A stretch of DNA of 64,000 nt from Pisaster brevispinus (GCA_023634235.1 JAMKCF010000009.1:5704001-5768000), one strand, 5' to 3'; numbered from the stretch's first letter, positions 46,535 to 59,185 are shown. The notes: generated by a model not told the origin, from the letters alone. Numbers and translations are program-made.

Positions 46535-48103
46535 TGTCCTTCACTTTCCATTAATAATTTAAACTCTCTCATAATCTTCATTATTTCTGGCATAATGTCC
46601 TTCCTTGCAGCACCTTGAAGGTGAATGTATTGATTGTGATTTCTTCCAGCGTTGAGTCAAATCTCACTCAAGTAAAAGGTTGCTTGTGAAGTGCGTGCTC
46701 TTCTCTTGTAGAATTTGTTTGTTTTGGCTCGATAGACTGTGCAAGTCTCGCGTGTATCGAAAATGAGAGAAAAAAACGAATGAAACTTTTTAAATTCCAT
46801 TGGTACAAAATTCTTGAAACGAAAACTACCCATAGCAATTTTTTTATAAATACAATTCCAATTTTCGTATAATAGAAATAGTTTGTTAAAATTAACACTA
46901 ATTTTAAAACCACATTAAACTGACAAAGATACTTTTTTTTTTTGGAGACCCCCATTTGCAAATCACGCCTGAATTTGTGCGACCATTACATGGGTTTAAT
47001 GATAACATGAATGTCGGTTGGGCAAAATTCTTAATTGTTTGCAAGTAACCATAAACAAACATCAAGTCTTATTCTTGGGTTTTCTTTGTTGATTTGTTCA
47101 ATTTATTTTACTTTCATGTATTTCATGGCTAAATTTTACTTTCCCAACAATATGGTATAAGTTTTATAGCCATAAACTTTGTTAAACTGAAGTATAGGAA
47201 GAAACAGAATCGCGCACATGTAATACTCAATATAGCTTGGATGAACTTGGTCCTGGAAATTTGAATACGCGAGAGACTTGCACAGTCTATTCCCTGAAAA
47301 AGTGTTTTTATTAACCCTAACTCCCTAGGGTCAGTCACTATGATCCTTCCTCAAAACTTAACACCCAAACTGTTGAACTCTGATTATGGTGGTATGTCTG
47401 ACTTATGTAAAATATAATCGGTTTACTGGTGGCTGGTGCAGTCCTCAGTCCAAGTCCAACAGAATTCCCTGAAGCATTTTTTTAATAGATAATTAAGGCA
47501 GAGTATGAGAGGTATTGTAGAAAGAGGCATGGAGTTTCAAGTAGACTATGACCTACATTGATGTTGTCTTCGGCCTTGATTCCCCCTTCAAATAAGTCCC
47601 CGGTGACTTTAAGATTTCCTATTGGAGGTCCCTTTTGCAAAATGGAAATTGTCGTCCCACTTCTCGGAGGGAATTCCAGGGTGCAATGTGCTGTATGTAA
47701 GCAGGATCTTCAGTAATTATTGACTGTGCAATTCTTGAGCACATTGGAACAACTGGATTCCATCGTATAAGGGAAACCAAGTCATACAACACTATGAATA
47801 CACGTAGGACTTGTACAGTCTACCTCTGCCATATTTGTCATTTTGTTTTATTGGATAAAACTCTTCTGGTGACAAGTTGTAATAACAATGTTGATATACA
47901 AACCTTGGTGAATTAGTGCTATTAAAATAAACACAATTCAATGGACAAACTCTTACATTATCACAGGCATTGTGGTAAACTCTCTGGTTACATTATAAAT
48001 TAGTGAGTGATGTCATACTGAGGAATTTGCCATCTCTTTGGCAACGACACATCAAGTCAAAATGCTATGCTCCATGTGCCTACAGTAGATCAATACTAGG
48101 TAT

Positions 48104-48164
48104 GTGAGTGGATAGAGGAAGGAAAATACATTTTTGTATTTTCCTTCCTCCATGGTGAGTGGAT
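48104..48164. repeat. Perfect hairpin flanked by 10-bp direct repeats
   Basis: Arms gaggaaggaaaataca (48115-48130) and tgtattttccttcctc (48135-48150) pair perfectly round a TTTT loop. GTGAGTGGAT occurs on both sides (48104-48113 and 48155-48164). Confidence 0.9.
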
Positions 48165-48842
48165 GGTCAGTGAAACCAACAGCACAGCTTTTACACTCCA
48201 AGTATGCTCTGAAATTGTTTGCACATGGTTGATGGAAGTTAGATAATGTTGGAATCTCGATACTTATTCATTTTAAACATTTTGATTGACTACCACTTAT
48301 CATTAGCGTATGTTTTTTGTGCAATACCTGAAATGAAAGCTTGTAACTTTTGTAACAACAGGCCAGAAACCTAGTATCTTGAAGAGGCAACTGATGTAAC
48401 CACAGCCTAAATTTATGGAACAGAAAACTATTTGCTTAAGAAAAGAAGAGAGAGAAAAAAAAGAGCATTTTTACATATAAGCCCACAGAAACTGTCTTCA
48501 TCACTTGGTATTTTGGCTAATAACTTGTTATATTAGCAACATTTGCTGCACTTTTAAGCAGTTTTTGTGCTAAACAGCTCTGTTAAAAAAGTACTCAAGT
48601 TGTTGAGTGCATCATGGTTACAACTACTCCAACACTCCTCCCAAATTAGAGTTACTCATTTACTATTACTAGTAATAGTTTCTTCCTAATTTCCACACCA
48701 TGTAAAGCTTCACTAACTATGATTCAATATCACAAGGAAAGAGATATTAATATTCTTTATCCTCGATGCAAAATGTACATCTGTTAGATCGTTACGGTAC
48801 CCGCTGCTAAAAATAGGATAGGATTCGAATCGCCTCTAGCCA

Positions 48843-48995
48843 CCGGGCTAGCTCGATGGTGTGGTGGTTGGACACCTGTTCTAGCATGGCGAAGGGCATG
48901 GGTTTGAATCCCAGAGTGATATGCTTGTGGATTTTTTTCACAGGACTCAGGGAAATGTTGTTATTATTACTGGTGTAAGGGTGAAAAAATATAAA
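48843..48995 (+). mobile_element. tRNA-derived SINE, family 1, next to exon 22
   Basis: 'gggctagctcgatggtgtgg' head, B box GGTTTGAATCC at 48901-48911, and the family-1 tail 'tcacaggactcagggaaa' and 'ggtgtaagggtgaaaaa'. It ends about 38 bp before exon 22. Confidence 0.85.
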
Positions 48996-49032
48996 AAATA
49001 AAATTCACTATCTTAATGTTTTTTTTGACCAG

Positions 49033-49199
49033 GCCTACCAAGAGGAGATAGTCTCAGCAGAGTTGAGCAAGAACCAACTGTTGGAGTTTGGGAAGCGTCT
49101 GATTGTAGCTAGCAATGAAGCCAGAGCCAGTGATATCGAGTATAAGTTAGCCAAGTTGACTGACCGCTGGGATCACCTGATGGACCTTCACAGTGCTCG
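49033..49199 (+). CDS. SYNE1: Nesprin-1-like exon 22: spectrin helices B and C
   Basis: The exon has 167 nt, entry phase 0 and exit phase 2, acceptor ttttttttgaccag and donor TCG|GTAAGT. AYQEEIVSAELSKNQLLEFG and EARASDIEYKLAKLTDRWDH align with human YQEEIAIAQENK and ASEIEYKLGKVNDRW. The exon stands alone between two introns of about 8.1 kb each. A SINE occupies the region immediately upstream, ending near 48995. Confidence 0.97.
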
Positions 49200-49260
49200 G
49201 TAAGTTCAACATTCCAATGTCTCTCTCTCTTTTTTTTTTAATAGGGGAATCAGGGGAACC

Positions 49261-49410
49261 AAGGTTCTTAAACTTTTTCAGTGACTAGCCAGCGGTACCA
49301 GTGAGCTTGTTGTTTGACTAGTCTGCCAGTTTTTCCACTAGTCCATATTAGAGAGAATTTTGACTGGTCCTTAATGTTAGCATTTGGCTTACGGACCACT
49401 CTTAATGGAG
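49261..49410. repeat. Dispersed repeat, family H copy 1
   Basis: 'aactttttcagtgactagcc', cactagtcca and attttgactggtccttaat match the inverse of 63561-63815. Confidence 0.75.
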
Positions 49411-49737
49411 AACACTGGGAATACGACTATGACCACCCAATACTGATGAAAGATTTCATCAGATCTGGAGACGTCTGTGAGGGGTGTTGAGCTTAGCCAT
49501 TAAATTCTAGCAAATATCACACATATTTGGCTTAACTTGTAATTCCAAGTATATTTTGCAGGTGTAATTTCTTTGCATGTTTTCAAGTAATTTTGAACAC
49601 AACCGAAGTACTATTAGTGTGACACAAAATCAACCCCTCCCCCAGCTAGTGAATACAGTCTTCTAGGCAGACAGCAATGCTCATTGAATTGTTTCTATTG
49701 CAGGCCTGTAATTTGTGAAGCTTTCTCCTGATTTCAG

Positions 49738-49841
49738 GATCTTACACTGATCTTACACTGATCTTACACTGATCTTACACTGATCTTACACTGATCTTAC
49801 ACTGATCTTACACTGATCTTACACTGATCTTACACTGATCT
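49738..49841. repeat. 11-bp perfect tandem array (gatcttacact)
   Basis: Nine identical head-to-tail copies plus five bases, no substitutions. Confidence 0.98.
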
Positions 49842-51084
49842 CCCTTTCACAGTCATATTTCCCTGAAAGAGGGCGATTAGAGGTGCAGATACACTTACAT
49901 TTGCAGGCAAGAAAAGCATAGCCTTTTTAGGACCGAACCTCTATCTATTTGTGGCGATGTAGAGAATTGTTAAACCTGCCCGACAATTATTTATGGCCTC
50001 ACGTTTTGTGACCCTAGCAGAGTCTTTCTCTTTCTCTACTAATATAAACATTCTGCATATCTAGGGGGCTTCATTGTCATCTCTGGGATAAAACTGCTAC
50101 CCGATTTTCTTGATATTTGTTTTTGTGCAATCGAACCCCTGTTAAAGTTTACGTGCCTGCAAAGCCTTTTTGCCCTCTACTTTTTATAAAGCATTTAAAC
50201 TTGTTAGTCACCGTGCACTGTCATCTAATGAACTAATTTCAGAATAAAGTAAATAACACCACAGCTAAATGAATCTCATTTATTTGCAATTAAAATGTCA
50301 TTATGACCGCTGAGTACACAATGTCTAAACCAATACCATGAGGTTTCTATCGATCCAACACAACAACATGAATAATGCAGAGTTCCATGTGTGGCAGTTA
50401 TGCGATGTTGAATTAACATTTCCTAGGGTGTAACAAAACTGTTTGATTGTTTTGTTTCAGTTTCATTGACTTATTTTACATTTGGCGTATTTGCAATATA
50501 CAGAGATAAAAATACAGCATTGGTTTCTTTATATAAAAAAACCTGTAAATGTTGTGAATATTGTGAATGCCATAGGATCTAGTTTTGCCCAGAGGCTGCT
50601 GTAAAAGTGCCACAGCAGAGGACAAGTAAATAAATAGTTTTCTATTTTATCCTTTTTGTGAATAATGAACCTTAACCTGTGACTGGGAAGGTGCAATGTC
50701 GAAATAGCTATCAGTATTAAGCAGTCAATGTTTTGCCAACTTTACCAGCGCTGTGTTATATCTTGAAATCTAATTTGTCAGCTGACAGGGCAGATGTTGA
50801 CATTTATTACACCCTGCGTACAGACATCACATCTGACAGTCAAATCATATCTCAGATATCATCTGATAATCTGAAGGATGGAGCAGTGAAATTCCAACCT
50901 GTCCGTAGCTCCTGCGGGATAAACCTTGAGACCGTTGAGGGCCCTGCGGTGATACATATGCCATGAATAGTGGATTCATTGCCTGCTTTATTAGCGTCCC
51001 AGCATGAGTAGTTAATAAGAAGGCCTTTGATGATCTCTACAGGGTATTTTTTTTTTCTGTTCGCGTTTTGTTTTGTCTTGTTAC

Positions 51085-51290
51085 AAAATTCATTTGGGGT
51101 TGAACAAAGAAAAATAGACTGGAGCGGGTTTTGAACCTTCGACCTCTTGCTTAACATTCTATCAACTGAGCCATCTTGCCCTTATGTTGGCAGTCTCACT
51201 ATTTTGTTAATATCTTTGTTCGGGGTGCCAGTCAGAAGCCATTCAACCCGTAAATGCTGTTTAGCCAGGGATCACAGGTTCAGTTTGAGA
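51085..51290 (-). mobile_element. tRNA-derived SINE, family 4, reverse
   Basis: Reverse B-box region 'gggttttgaacc' (51126-51137), 'atcaactgagccatcttgcc' and 'tctttgttcggggtgccagt'. Confidence 0.82.
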
Positions 51291-51497
51291 AGGATCACTG
51301 TCTCATTATATAGTTTCATTTTGGGCCTGTCTATCTTTGTGGAGCTGAGACAAACTTTTTAAAATTCAGTTTGACTAGGTCTAGATTCTTTCAGAGAATT
51401 TGCTTATTTCCTTCCTTCAGGCTTACAAGCTGAACCACTCTGCATTACATGCACATGTCAAACTGTTCCTGTCTTATTATTCGCATGTAACAAAATA

Positions 51498-51645
51498 AAA
51501 CATTGGTAGAGCACCGGCATGTTAAACCTTAGGTTGTTGGTTCAAATCCCACTCTAGTCAATTCGTCTTTGTTCAACCCTAAACAATATTTAACATTTAC
51601 CCAGTCAGTTTCCCTTGTGGTTTATAACTTGGTAAAACATAACAA
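51498..51645 (+). mobile_element. tRNA-derived SINE, family 4, forward
   Basis: 'ggtagagcaccggcatgtta', B box GGTTCAAATCC near 51538, then 'tctttgttcaacccta' and 'cccagtcagtttcccttgtg'. The latter also occurs at 33345 and 55440. Confidence 0.8.
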
Positions 51646-54600
51646 AATTAGTAAGTGTACACAAAATATGGTTTTACCATTATAAGACACTCCATTCCCA
51701 TAGTAACAGAGATGTAAACAGAGTCCAACAGTTTTGAATTGAGCCCCAGATTTGTCAACAATCAGGGTGGTGACCTGCTTGTAGGGTCACATCAACAGGT
51801 GTTAGCCTGTCACATGGAGGCAGATTGGCAATGAATTATGCTCTTGGCCCAACTAGGACTGTGTGTGAATTGGAAGGTTCTCTTGTTGACTGGAATTTTG
51901 CTGTGGGCCCACTTGACTGAGATACTGTGAAACAGAAGGTCTTGTTTTCTGGAGTACTATGACACACTCATTCCCAAATCCATGTTGACAACAGAGATCT
52001 AAGCTGGCTTCTCCAAACTGGCTATATAGCAAAGAGTTTTCTGGTCTTTAGTTTCTATCATCATGTGATTTGTATTTTGACATAAGGTTTTTGCTTTGAA
52101 ATGAAGGAGTTTCTTGTTTTTATGTGAAAGAAGACTCTTCACATCATGCGTATGCGAAGCAAATTTTGACATGTCTGTGTTCGCAGCGAATGTTTTGCAA
52201 GAATTGAGCACATCTCAAGCGAATGTTTTGTTGCGAATTTGTTACATCAAATGTCCCTTGGCATTGACATTCACATGACCTTTGAACCAAGCTTTACCAT
52301 CACAAATGTTGAACAGATGGAAGTTGTGTATAGATTGTTGTTGTTTTGTTTTGTTTTGTATGAGTGGATTATTTTGCAATTCAGAATTGTTTTAATACCA
52401 GCAATTTTTTTTTTATGGCACTTGAAGATGGGATTGTACTTTTTTTTAAATACTAATTCTGCAAGGAGGAGTATTTAAATAATGGGGGGGGGGAGGAAAT
52501 GAGATGACGATAAAATTGGTTGAGGCAATCCCCTAGGTAATAAAATAGAAGAGGTAATAAAAAATGTAAAGGTCCAAGGGGACTGGTCAACTAAATTAAA
52601 ACAAGCAGTTTCTCACCATAGTAACTTCCGAGCCACAACTACAACTTACAAGTTCATGTACAAAAAGGAATGTTTATTTATGTAGGTTTTGGAGGGGTTG
52701 TAAAGACCATTTGTGAGTAACCATGGTGGTGTGCTGCTAAAGTGTATGGAGGAAGGGTGTTTCTCTGGTGTTCATTCCCCTTTTGACCCCTTGCCAAAGT
52801 CTCAGGCCATTAACGTCAACATCAAAACAAATTCCAGGCATAAATTTCTTGAGTCACCTGGCTTAAAGTGAAGTTGAAAGAGCCTGATCCCATAGGGGTC
52901 TTGGTAGTCAAGGCAATCAGACAGCGTGGGGGCCAGGTTTGCACAATGGAACAGACAAGTGTGTAATTTACTAGTATTTGTTTGTGATCAGTGGATTGTA
53001 ACTAGTTGCCTCCAAGTACACAGGGAACACACAAAACAAGACTCTCTGTTTGTCATTACACAGCTGGTTGAGCTACCTCTATGGTTGTAGCGTTGGAGGT
53101 ATTGAAGCTTTATTCAAGATGCTTCTAATAACAGCACAGTGGTTGAGCTTTTGGCTCCCCTGCTGTGATTTCCAAAATCTGAACTTGACATTTTCTGGCG
53201 AATAGAAAGCACGATAGAAGACGACACTCGTATCTGAATCTGAATACTGGGAAGCATTCGCCGTAGCCAGGTGATTCTGATTGGATCAACTCTGCATGAA
53301 GCTTCAGGATTACAGTGACGTTTTGGAATGATATCTGAGCAAACATCTTGATAATGCATTGTGAAATTATTTGCATTCTGGAGTAGTTTTCACCAGTGAT
53401 ATAAACGATTTTCACTCCTGCTGCTGGCTGTTCTTCAGCCTGTAACTGATCGGGACTTTATGGTTTTCTATTGGTGTCCTTCCTGTGCATGTTAGAGACT
53501 GGCATTATGAATCAAAGAATGAGTGGATCAATTACGCTTTGACAAGGATTACATGCTTCAACAGTAATCATCCATGGGCTCTAAGGTCTGGACTGTGGAG
53601 GATGCAAAGAAGATAACATGCCTATTACCTGCCATTGAGAGAGAGGGGAGGAGTTTGGAGACAACAAAAGACTATTATGTAATGGTATCTACAGAGCCTG
53701 TTGTTATCTGTCTATTATAAGCAGCTTGAAGATGTTATGTACAATAGCTGACTACATTGACTACTGTTACTGAATAAACAACGGTGTATGCTATGAGAGT
53801 CTGTGAGGATCTCTTGTGTCATTATTGCATGCGGCATTCCACGGATTTGTTGTACTTTTGGCTGGAGCAGACACGAAGCAAAATACAGATTGCAGTCAAG
53901 AGTGATTTTGTCAGCTGGAAATCAGCAGCCATAACACAGTGAAGTCTTCTTTCTCAATATGTAATTATTACTGTCCATGGATGACGGATCAGGCCACTCT
54001 TGGATGACTATATTCATTACAACTCGCTGATAGAAGTACTGTTTAGTGGAACACTCTATGACTTCTGTGATGTTGGGTAGGAAAGAGCGCTGGATGGTTT
54101 AGATTCAGTTTGATGGAACATGAAGACGTCACAGTATACTGCTGAGAGATGATATGTCATCATTTTGCTATACATCTTACATGTGTTATCTGACCAATCA
54201 TATCTCAATGTCGGCAACAGTGTTGATTAACACTATCATCTTACCAAGGTAAAAAATAATGGCACTCAATGTTTCTCCTCCTGCAGATGTAGGTAAAGTT
54301 CTTTATACTATTATTCCCCGTAGAATCATAAAATCAAAGAAACTGTACGGATTAATTAATACCTTCGGTCGCCGGTTGTGTAATGAGAAAAAGCCCAAAC
54401 TTCACCAAGACAACAAAGTATTGAGACACAACAATGAAGGATTTTTAATTTTATGTGAATATAATACGGATATTTAGTAGGATTTGGCAAATGGGATTTT
54501 GTTGTTTTACACTCCTTACTTGGGTTCAAAACTTTCCTTGCATTTTCTATTAGAACTCTGTATTAATTGTAAGTTCATCCAAATTAAGTGATGTTTTGAA

Positions 54601-56247
54601 AAGATTTCTACAGCGTTTTTGTTTTGTTTTTTTTGTTTGTTTTTTTCCACATTGGTTTTCATGCTTGATCTGTGAGAAACCACTTTTTCATTTGATTGTG
54701 CCTCTATTAAAAGTCAATATGTTCTCTTGCATTTCGGGCAAGAACGTTGTCACTCTGCACATTAGCTTGCTAATGGCAACGGAGAGAATCCTCCTTGATA
54801 CCATTTCTCGGAAGATTCTCACCGAAAACTTGGCAATTTCAAGGCTTTCTGGTGGCTTCCAAACAGATTCTCCGCAGATACAGTATGTCTCTCCACACAG
54901 GGCCGTTTGCATTTTGTTTGCAAAGCCTAAATGAGGAAGGAAGTTATTAAGATGTGCCACGGGCAGATTGAGCTTATCTTTTGGTTTGACAGGAAATCAG
55001 CCTCAAAGCGCTGTGATTTGTTGAGAGTTGTTGTCCCTTTTTTAAAAATCAAAACATTTGTCATTCAAACCTTGTACTTTCAAGGGAGGTTGATTTAGTT
55101 CGTTACACAGTTGTTTCCTTCTGGTTTTATGGGTCTGAACCTTTGTAGATGTACATTATACAAGATTTGTCCAGGATGGTATGGAGACATACCTTTTGAG
55201 TTGTAACTTTCTTGATTTGATTTGTGGTGAGGATGTCGAGTTTGCAAGAGAGTTTCCCTCCAGGTATGTGCTGAGCAAATTGAATTTGCCATAGGGTCTC
55301 TCTCCTGGGAGAAATCAACCCTGGTTGTGGATTTGTAGTAAAGGACAAAGACATCTGTTTGTGTGTATTGTGTGTGGAATTTGTGGTGAATTGAAAATTG
55401 CCCTTCCTTAATCCGTACAGCGATGTTCTCTCATAATAATTTCCCCAGTCAGTTTCCCCTGTGGTTTATTATTAAATTTATTCAATATATTTGCGTTAGG
55501 AAATGTTGACATTTTGACAAGTTAAACCAGTTGTACTGAAAGAGCTGGGATTTGTAATTCACGCTGCATTGCGCACAATTTTGCGTTGGATTGGTTGGTT
55601 GGAGCATGCTTGGAGTGGTTGTTTGTTGTTTTTTATATGCTCGTTATGGGTTTTCTTGTTATGGGGATTGTTTACAGGGATGATGTCTGTAAAAATTCCT
55701 AATAAACAGCTTATGGACCAGGGTGCCCCTTTTATTTTAGACCGTGAACCTCCCGTGTTACATTATTTAGGAAGTTTGCAGACTCCTTGCATCACCAGAA
55801 ATATAAAAACTAGAGTTTTGGACACAATATGGACTATTTCTATCTCCCTTTGGTGAATGCTTTACTTCTTTTCATGAGCATTTTAAAGCTCAAGGAGATT
55901 TTTTAGGAATTCCTTAAATTAGTAAAACAAAATCCTGAGAAATCCCATGCCTGTGGTTTATTTAAATTGAGCAGGCAGATCATGCCGATGATTTTATGCT
56001 CCAGCCACATAAGCAAGTTTGTACAATGTCTGTAAATAATGCAGACTCAAGACTCCAAGTCAGCACGTCTGCCCAATGTATAGTACCTACTGTACTCTGA
56101 ATGTTGATTTTGTGATTTATGCGCAGTCCACATGACAGCAGCAGCACTGTGTAACTATAGGAGTTCTTTGAGGCCATTCTGCCACTGCCTATTCATGGTG
56201 ATTGAATAAAGAACCTGAGTATAACAATCTCTGGGGTGATTTACCTC

Positions 56248-56267
56248 AGAGAGAGAGAGAGAGAGAG
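56248..56267. repeat. (GA)n microsatellite
   Basis: Ten ga units. Confidence 0.9.
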
Positions 56268-56974
56268 TACGGGACATCATTCATACAGGTTGCCCATGGC
56301 TTAACAGAGCCAACCATCTGTTGGAAATGGAGGCTGATGGCTATACATGGAGAGGAGTCTAAAGCTCAGATTCAGGCCAATCACATTTTGTAATGCTTTA
56401 GAAAGTAGATCAATCTAATGTAAGACAACAAAAATGTAGGTTTGCCCTGTGGGTCATCCACTCCAGCCTCTGTCAAACCTGTCAATTGTGCAGCAAGTAC
56501 AACCGTGGCATTTTACATGTATGATAAGGACTTGCTAGGTTAACTTGAAGGGTTTGGGTAGAATTGCTGAAAGGGAAAGTAGAAAGTGTAAAATTAATTT
56601 CCTCTACTTTTCAACAAACATCGAACAACTGCCTTGTCAAATTGTTTTCTAGTTCAGTGGGCGTGTTGTAGTATATTCATTTTGCAATGAAAAAAAATAT
56701 ATGTTCATATTTTTGTTAGAGATTTTGTGCACATTCGTATGGGACTTGCATTAATTGTGGCAATCAAAATAAGCAGCAGTGACTTGGGGGGGGGGTTCAA
56801 ATACTATTTCCTTGACTTTAACAGTATTTCAGAACAGACTATTTGTCTGGAGGATTGATACCAAAATGAATGTTTTATTGTCCGTGAGCTTTCAGATTAC
56901 TTCAGATTAAAACTACTCTCTCTTTCATTTTTTTTTTTACCCCTTTTAGTTTCCGTCTTTGATATTTTGTCAGA

Positions 56975-57095
56975 ATTGGTTGCCACGGCTACGGCTGGAT
57001 TGCCGCGTCATTGTGCGTTGGAGTATAGTATGTCCTTGGCAACACCTTTAGCAACAGCCGTAGCGGTAGCTTCCAATTTGGATACGGCCTAAGTG
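56975..57095. repeat. Foldback element, family F copy 3
   Basis: 'gccacggctacggctggatt' and 'acagccgtagcggtagct' are inverted ends; 'aatttggatacggcct' matches copy 1. Confidence 0.65.
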
Positions 57096-57304
57096 AGGAA
57101 ATCTTAGTATGCATTCACACAAACTAAATTTTCTTGCTAAAACCCTTCAAGAACATAGGCTGTTATTCTCTGGAAATATCAGAATTTGTTAACTCCAATC
57201 TTAAAGCAGGTTCCCACCCCCTCCCCCCCTCCCCTCATAGAAGGCTCCCTTACCTCACTCATTACTCACTCTATATTTTACTGTCTCTCTTTACTCTCAT
57301 ACAG

Positions 57305-57467
57305 AGTGCGGAAACTCCAAGGCACCTTGACCGCTGTGCAGGAGTTAGATCAGAACATGGGGAATCTCCGCCATTGGCTGACACAGATGGAGAAGCAGCT
57401 GAGTACACCAATCATGTATGAGACGTGTGATGTCATTGAGATTCAGGCAAAACTTCAGACCCAACAG
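57305..57467 (+). CDS. SYNE1: Nesprin-1-like exon 23: linker and helix A
   Basis: The exon has 163 nt, entry phase 2 and exit phase 0. The acceptor follows a strong CT tract (ttactctcatacag) and the donor is CAG|GTACGT. It reads RVRKLQGTLTAVQELDQNMG then LRHWLTQMEKQLSTPIMYET. Human nesprin-1 has RVKKLKETLVAVQQLDKNM and PIVYDSC at the same place. Confidence 0.97.
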
Positions 57468-57609
57468 GTACGTTACTGGCATACTGCTGGGGTTAAAATC
57501 CAGGCAGTGAATGAGTTTTCTCGTATAGCCATGGATAGAACATAACAAAATGCTACACAGATTTTAGTATCAGTTGCTATTCATCATTTGCAATCATTGT
57601 GCAAAAACT

Positions 57610-57880
57610 TGTTCAGCAGGGCTTGCCCTTAATGCTAGCCCATTGTACATTGTCTAGTCAAAACTGCTATGGACGATTAAGTACTACTACTCAACTTGCC
57701 CCGTCAGCTACTAGAAACTTAGCAGCCAACTTAAACAATTGTTTTTAAAGGTGTTAAGTTATTTTCGAGTGTGCAAATGAAACCTCATTTAACCAATAAA
57801 TTGGTTGCGATTGCTGCCGTTATCAGAAAGATACATTTGTGACAATACATGGTTAAAATATGGGTTACTAAAACAATGCA
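57610..57880. repeat. Dispersed repeat, family I copy 2
   Basis: Same orientation and motif order as 22078-22372. Confidence 0.75.
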
Positions 57881-58156
57881 AGACCGTGTCTGATTTAACG
57901 TCTAGGGCAGCGGCTATGGTCGGACCGCTGAAAAGTCTTCCTTGTTGCGGTAGCAGCCAGTGGCCATAGCTGTTGCCGGAGTTGTTTGATTGGGACCCAG
58001 CCTTACCAACCAGGAGGCTAGATGAATCAATAATAGTCTGACCCCTTCCCAGTAAAGTGAGATCAGTGGTCATTATTTTAACATTGCACACATGGAACAA
58101 GATACTAGACAATATGACAGCAGTATTATGGTAGAAACATCTGCTCTGAATAATCA

Positions 58157-58279
58157 GGGTCAAATTTCATGGCTCTGCTTAACACGAAATTCTGCGCTTC
58201 CGACGCCCTGTAAAGCGTTTGATTCTATGGGCTGTAAGTGCAGAATTCCACGGTAAGCTGAGCCATGAAATTGGGCCCA
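58157..58279. repeat. Foldback element of 'gggcccaatttcat' type, compact
   Basis: 'caaatttcatggctctgctt' and 'agctgagccatgaaattggg' are near-perfect inverted ends; the middle repeats gcgcttc and 'gtgcagaattccacgg'. Confidence 0.88.
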
Positions 58280-58371
58280 GCACACAGATTGGCAAAACAC
58301 AAACAAATGGTTTTCTTCATAGGATATGTAACTACCTGTATTACTGACAAATTCAACTTCTCAGCTGATCA

Positions 58372-58493
58372 GGGTCCAATTTCATGGCTCTGCTTACCGT
58401 GGACTTCTGCGCTTTAGGCGCCCTGTAAGGCAAATAATTCTATGTGCTGTAAATGGAGAATTCCACGGTAGTAGTGCCATGAAATTGGGCCTG
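58372..58493. repeat. Second compact foldback in tandem
   Basis: Same ends and length as 58157-58279, same orientation, 92 bp away. Confidence 0.88.
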
Positions 58494-58644
58494 GCTGATA
58501 TGCTTCTTTATCTACTGTAGTGCTATACAATAATGAAAAACACTGTGCAAAGTTAGGTGTTCTGGGCACTTCATTTTCTGCAAATAGAATGGAGAATGTT
58601 CCTCAGACTAAAGTCGAACGTCTGGAATTGTTTCTATTCAACAG

Positions 58645-58832
58645 GAGATACAGAAAGATATTGAGCGACACAGCAGCGGAGTAGCCTCAGTCCTCAACCT
58701 CTGTGAGATGTTACTCCATGATACCGACGCCTGCTCCTCGGATGCTGAAAATGAAGCTATACAGACAGCAACCAGGACGCTGGATCAACGATGGCGGGCC
58801 ATATGCTCCTCGTCGTTGGAGAGGAAAATGAA
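58645..58832 (+). CDS. SYNE1: Nesprin-1-like exon 24: helices B and C
   Basis: The exon has 188 nt, entry phase 0 and exit phase 2, acceptor tctattcaacag and donor GAA|GTAAGT. EIQKDIERHSSGVASVLNLC and ATRTLDQRWRAICSSSLERK match human DIEKHSTGVASVLNLCEVLL and LDRRWRNIC. The identity of GVASVLNLCE is among the best in the window. Confidence 0.97.
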
Positions 58833-58994
58833 GTAAGTGTGTGTGTCTCATACGAGTGTAAAGACTTACGGAGGATGATGACATTAGATATTTCTGCGCT
58901 TTTAGTGGAGCGGATAAGGGAAATATTTGGGGTGATTGTTCCGTTGATGATACAAGCATGGAATCTCACCCAAAGTATGTCATGAGAAAGGTAT

Positions 58995-59185
58995 CTTGTT
59001 ATATCTTGGTTCTTTTACGTGCGTTACACAACACATGGGACCTACGGCTTAATGTTTCATCCGAAAGATGGAGCAATAATGGTTTAGTGTCTTGCTTAAG
59101 GACACAAGTTTCAAGATCGGGATTCGAACCCATACTGTGCTGGTCAGAAACACCAGACCACTTGGCCACAACACACCAATGTATT
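58995..59185 (-). mobile_element. SINE family 3, reverse
   Basis: 'cttgcttaaggacacaagtt', reverse B box gggattcgaaccc and 'ccacttggccacaaca'. Confidence 0.82.

Larger units (their letters stand above)
40931..49032 (+). other. Intron 21, 8.1 kb
   Basis: It contains family-L and family-J repeats, a decayed tRNA-like piece (about 41740-41830), a (TTGTCG)n tract, a G-run cluster, a triplicated 80-bp repeat and a perfect hairpin. A SINE abuts exon 22. No exon-like stretch is seen. Confidence 0.85.
49200..57304 (+). other. Intron 22, 8.1 kb
   Basis: It contains the family-H repeat, an 11-bp tandem array, forward and reverse family-4 SINEs, (GA)n near 56248, G-runs and a family-F foldback. 53100-55400 shows no partner elsewhere in the window and no supportable gene. 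Confidence 0.83.
57468..58644 (+). other. Intron 23, almost all repeats
   Basis: Family I (57610-57880), a family-F relative (57890-58010) and two foldbacks in tandem (58157-58279 and 58372-58493) leave little unique sequence. Confidence 0.83.

Noticed and set aside
53114..53415. Overlapping minus-strand frames of 81 and 96 codons
   Set aside because: Two overlapping frames without codon bias or motif; most likely chance.
54259..54934. 72- and 112-codon frames in the second large intron
   Set aside because: They have no homology that I recognise, no start context and no neighbouring exons in phase.
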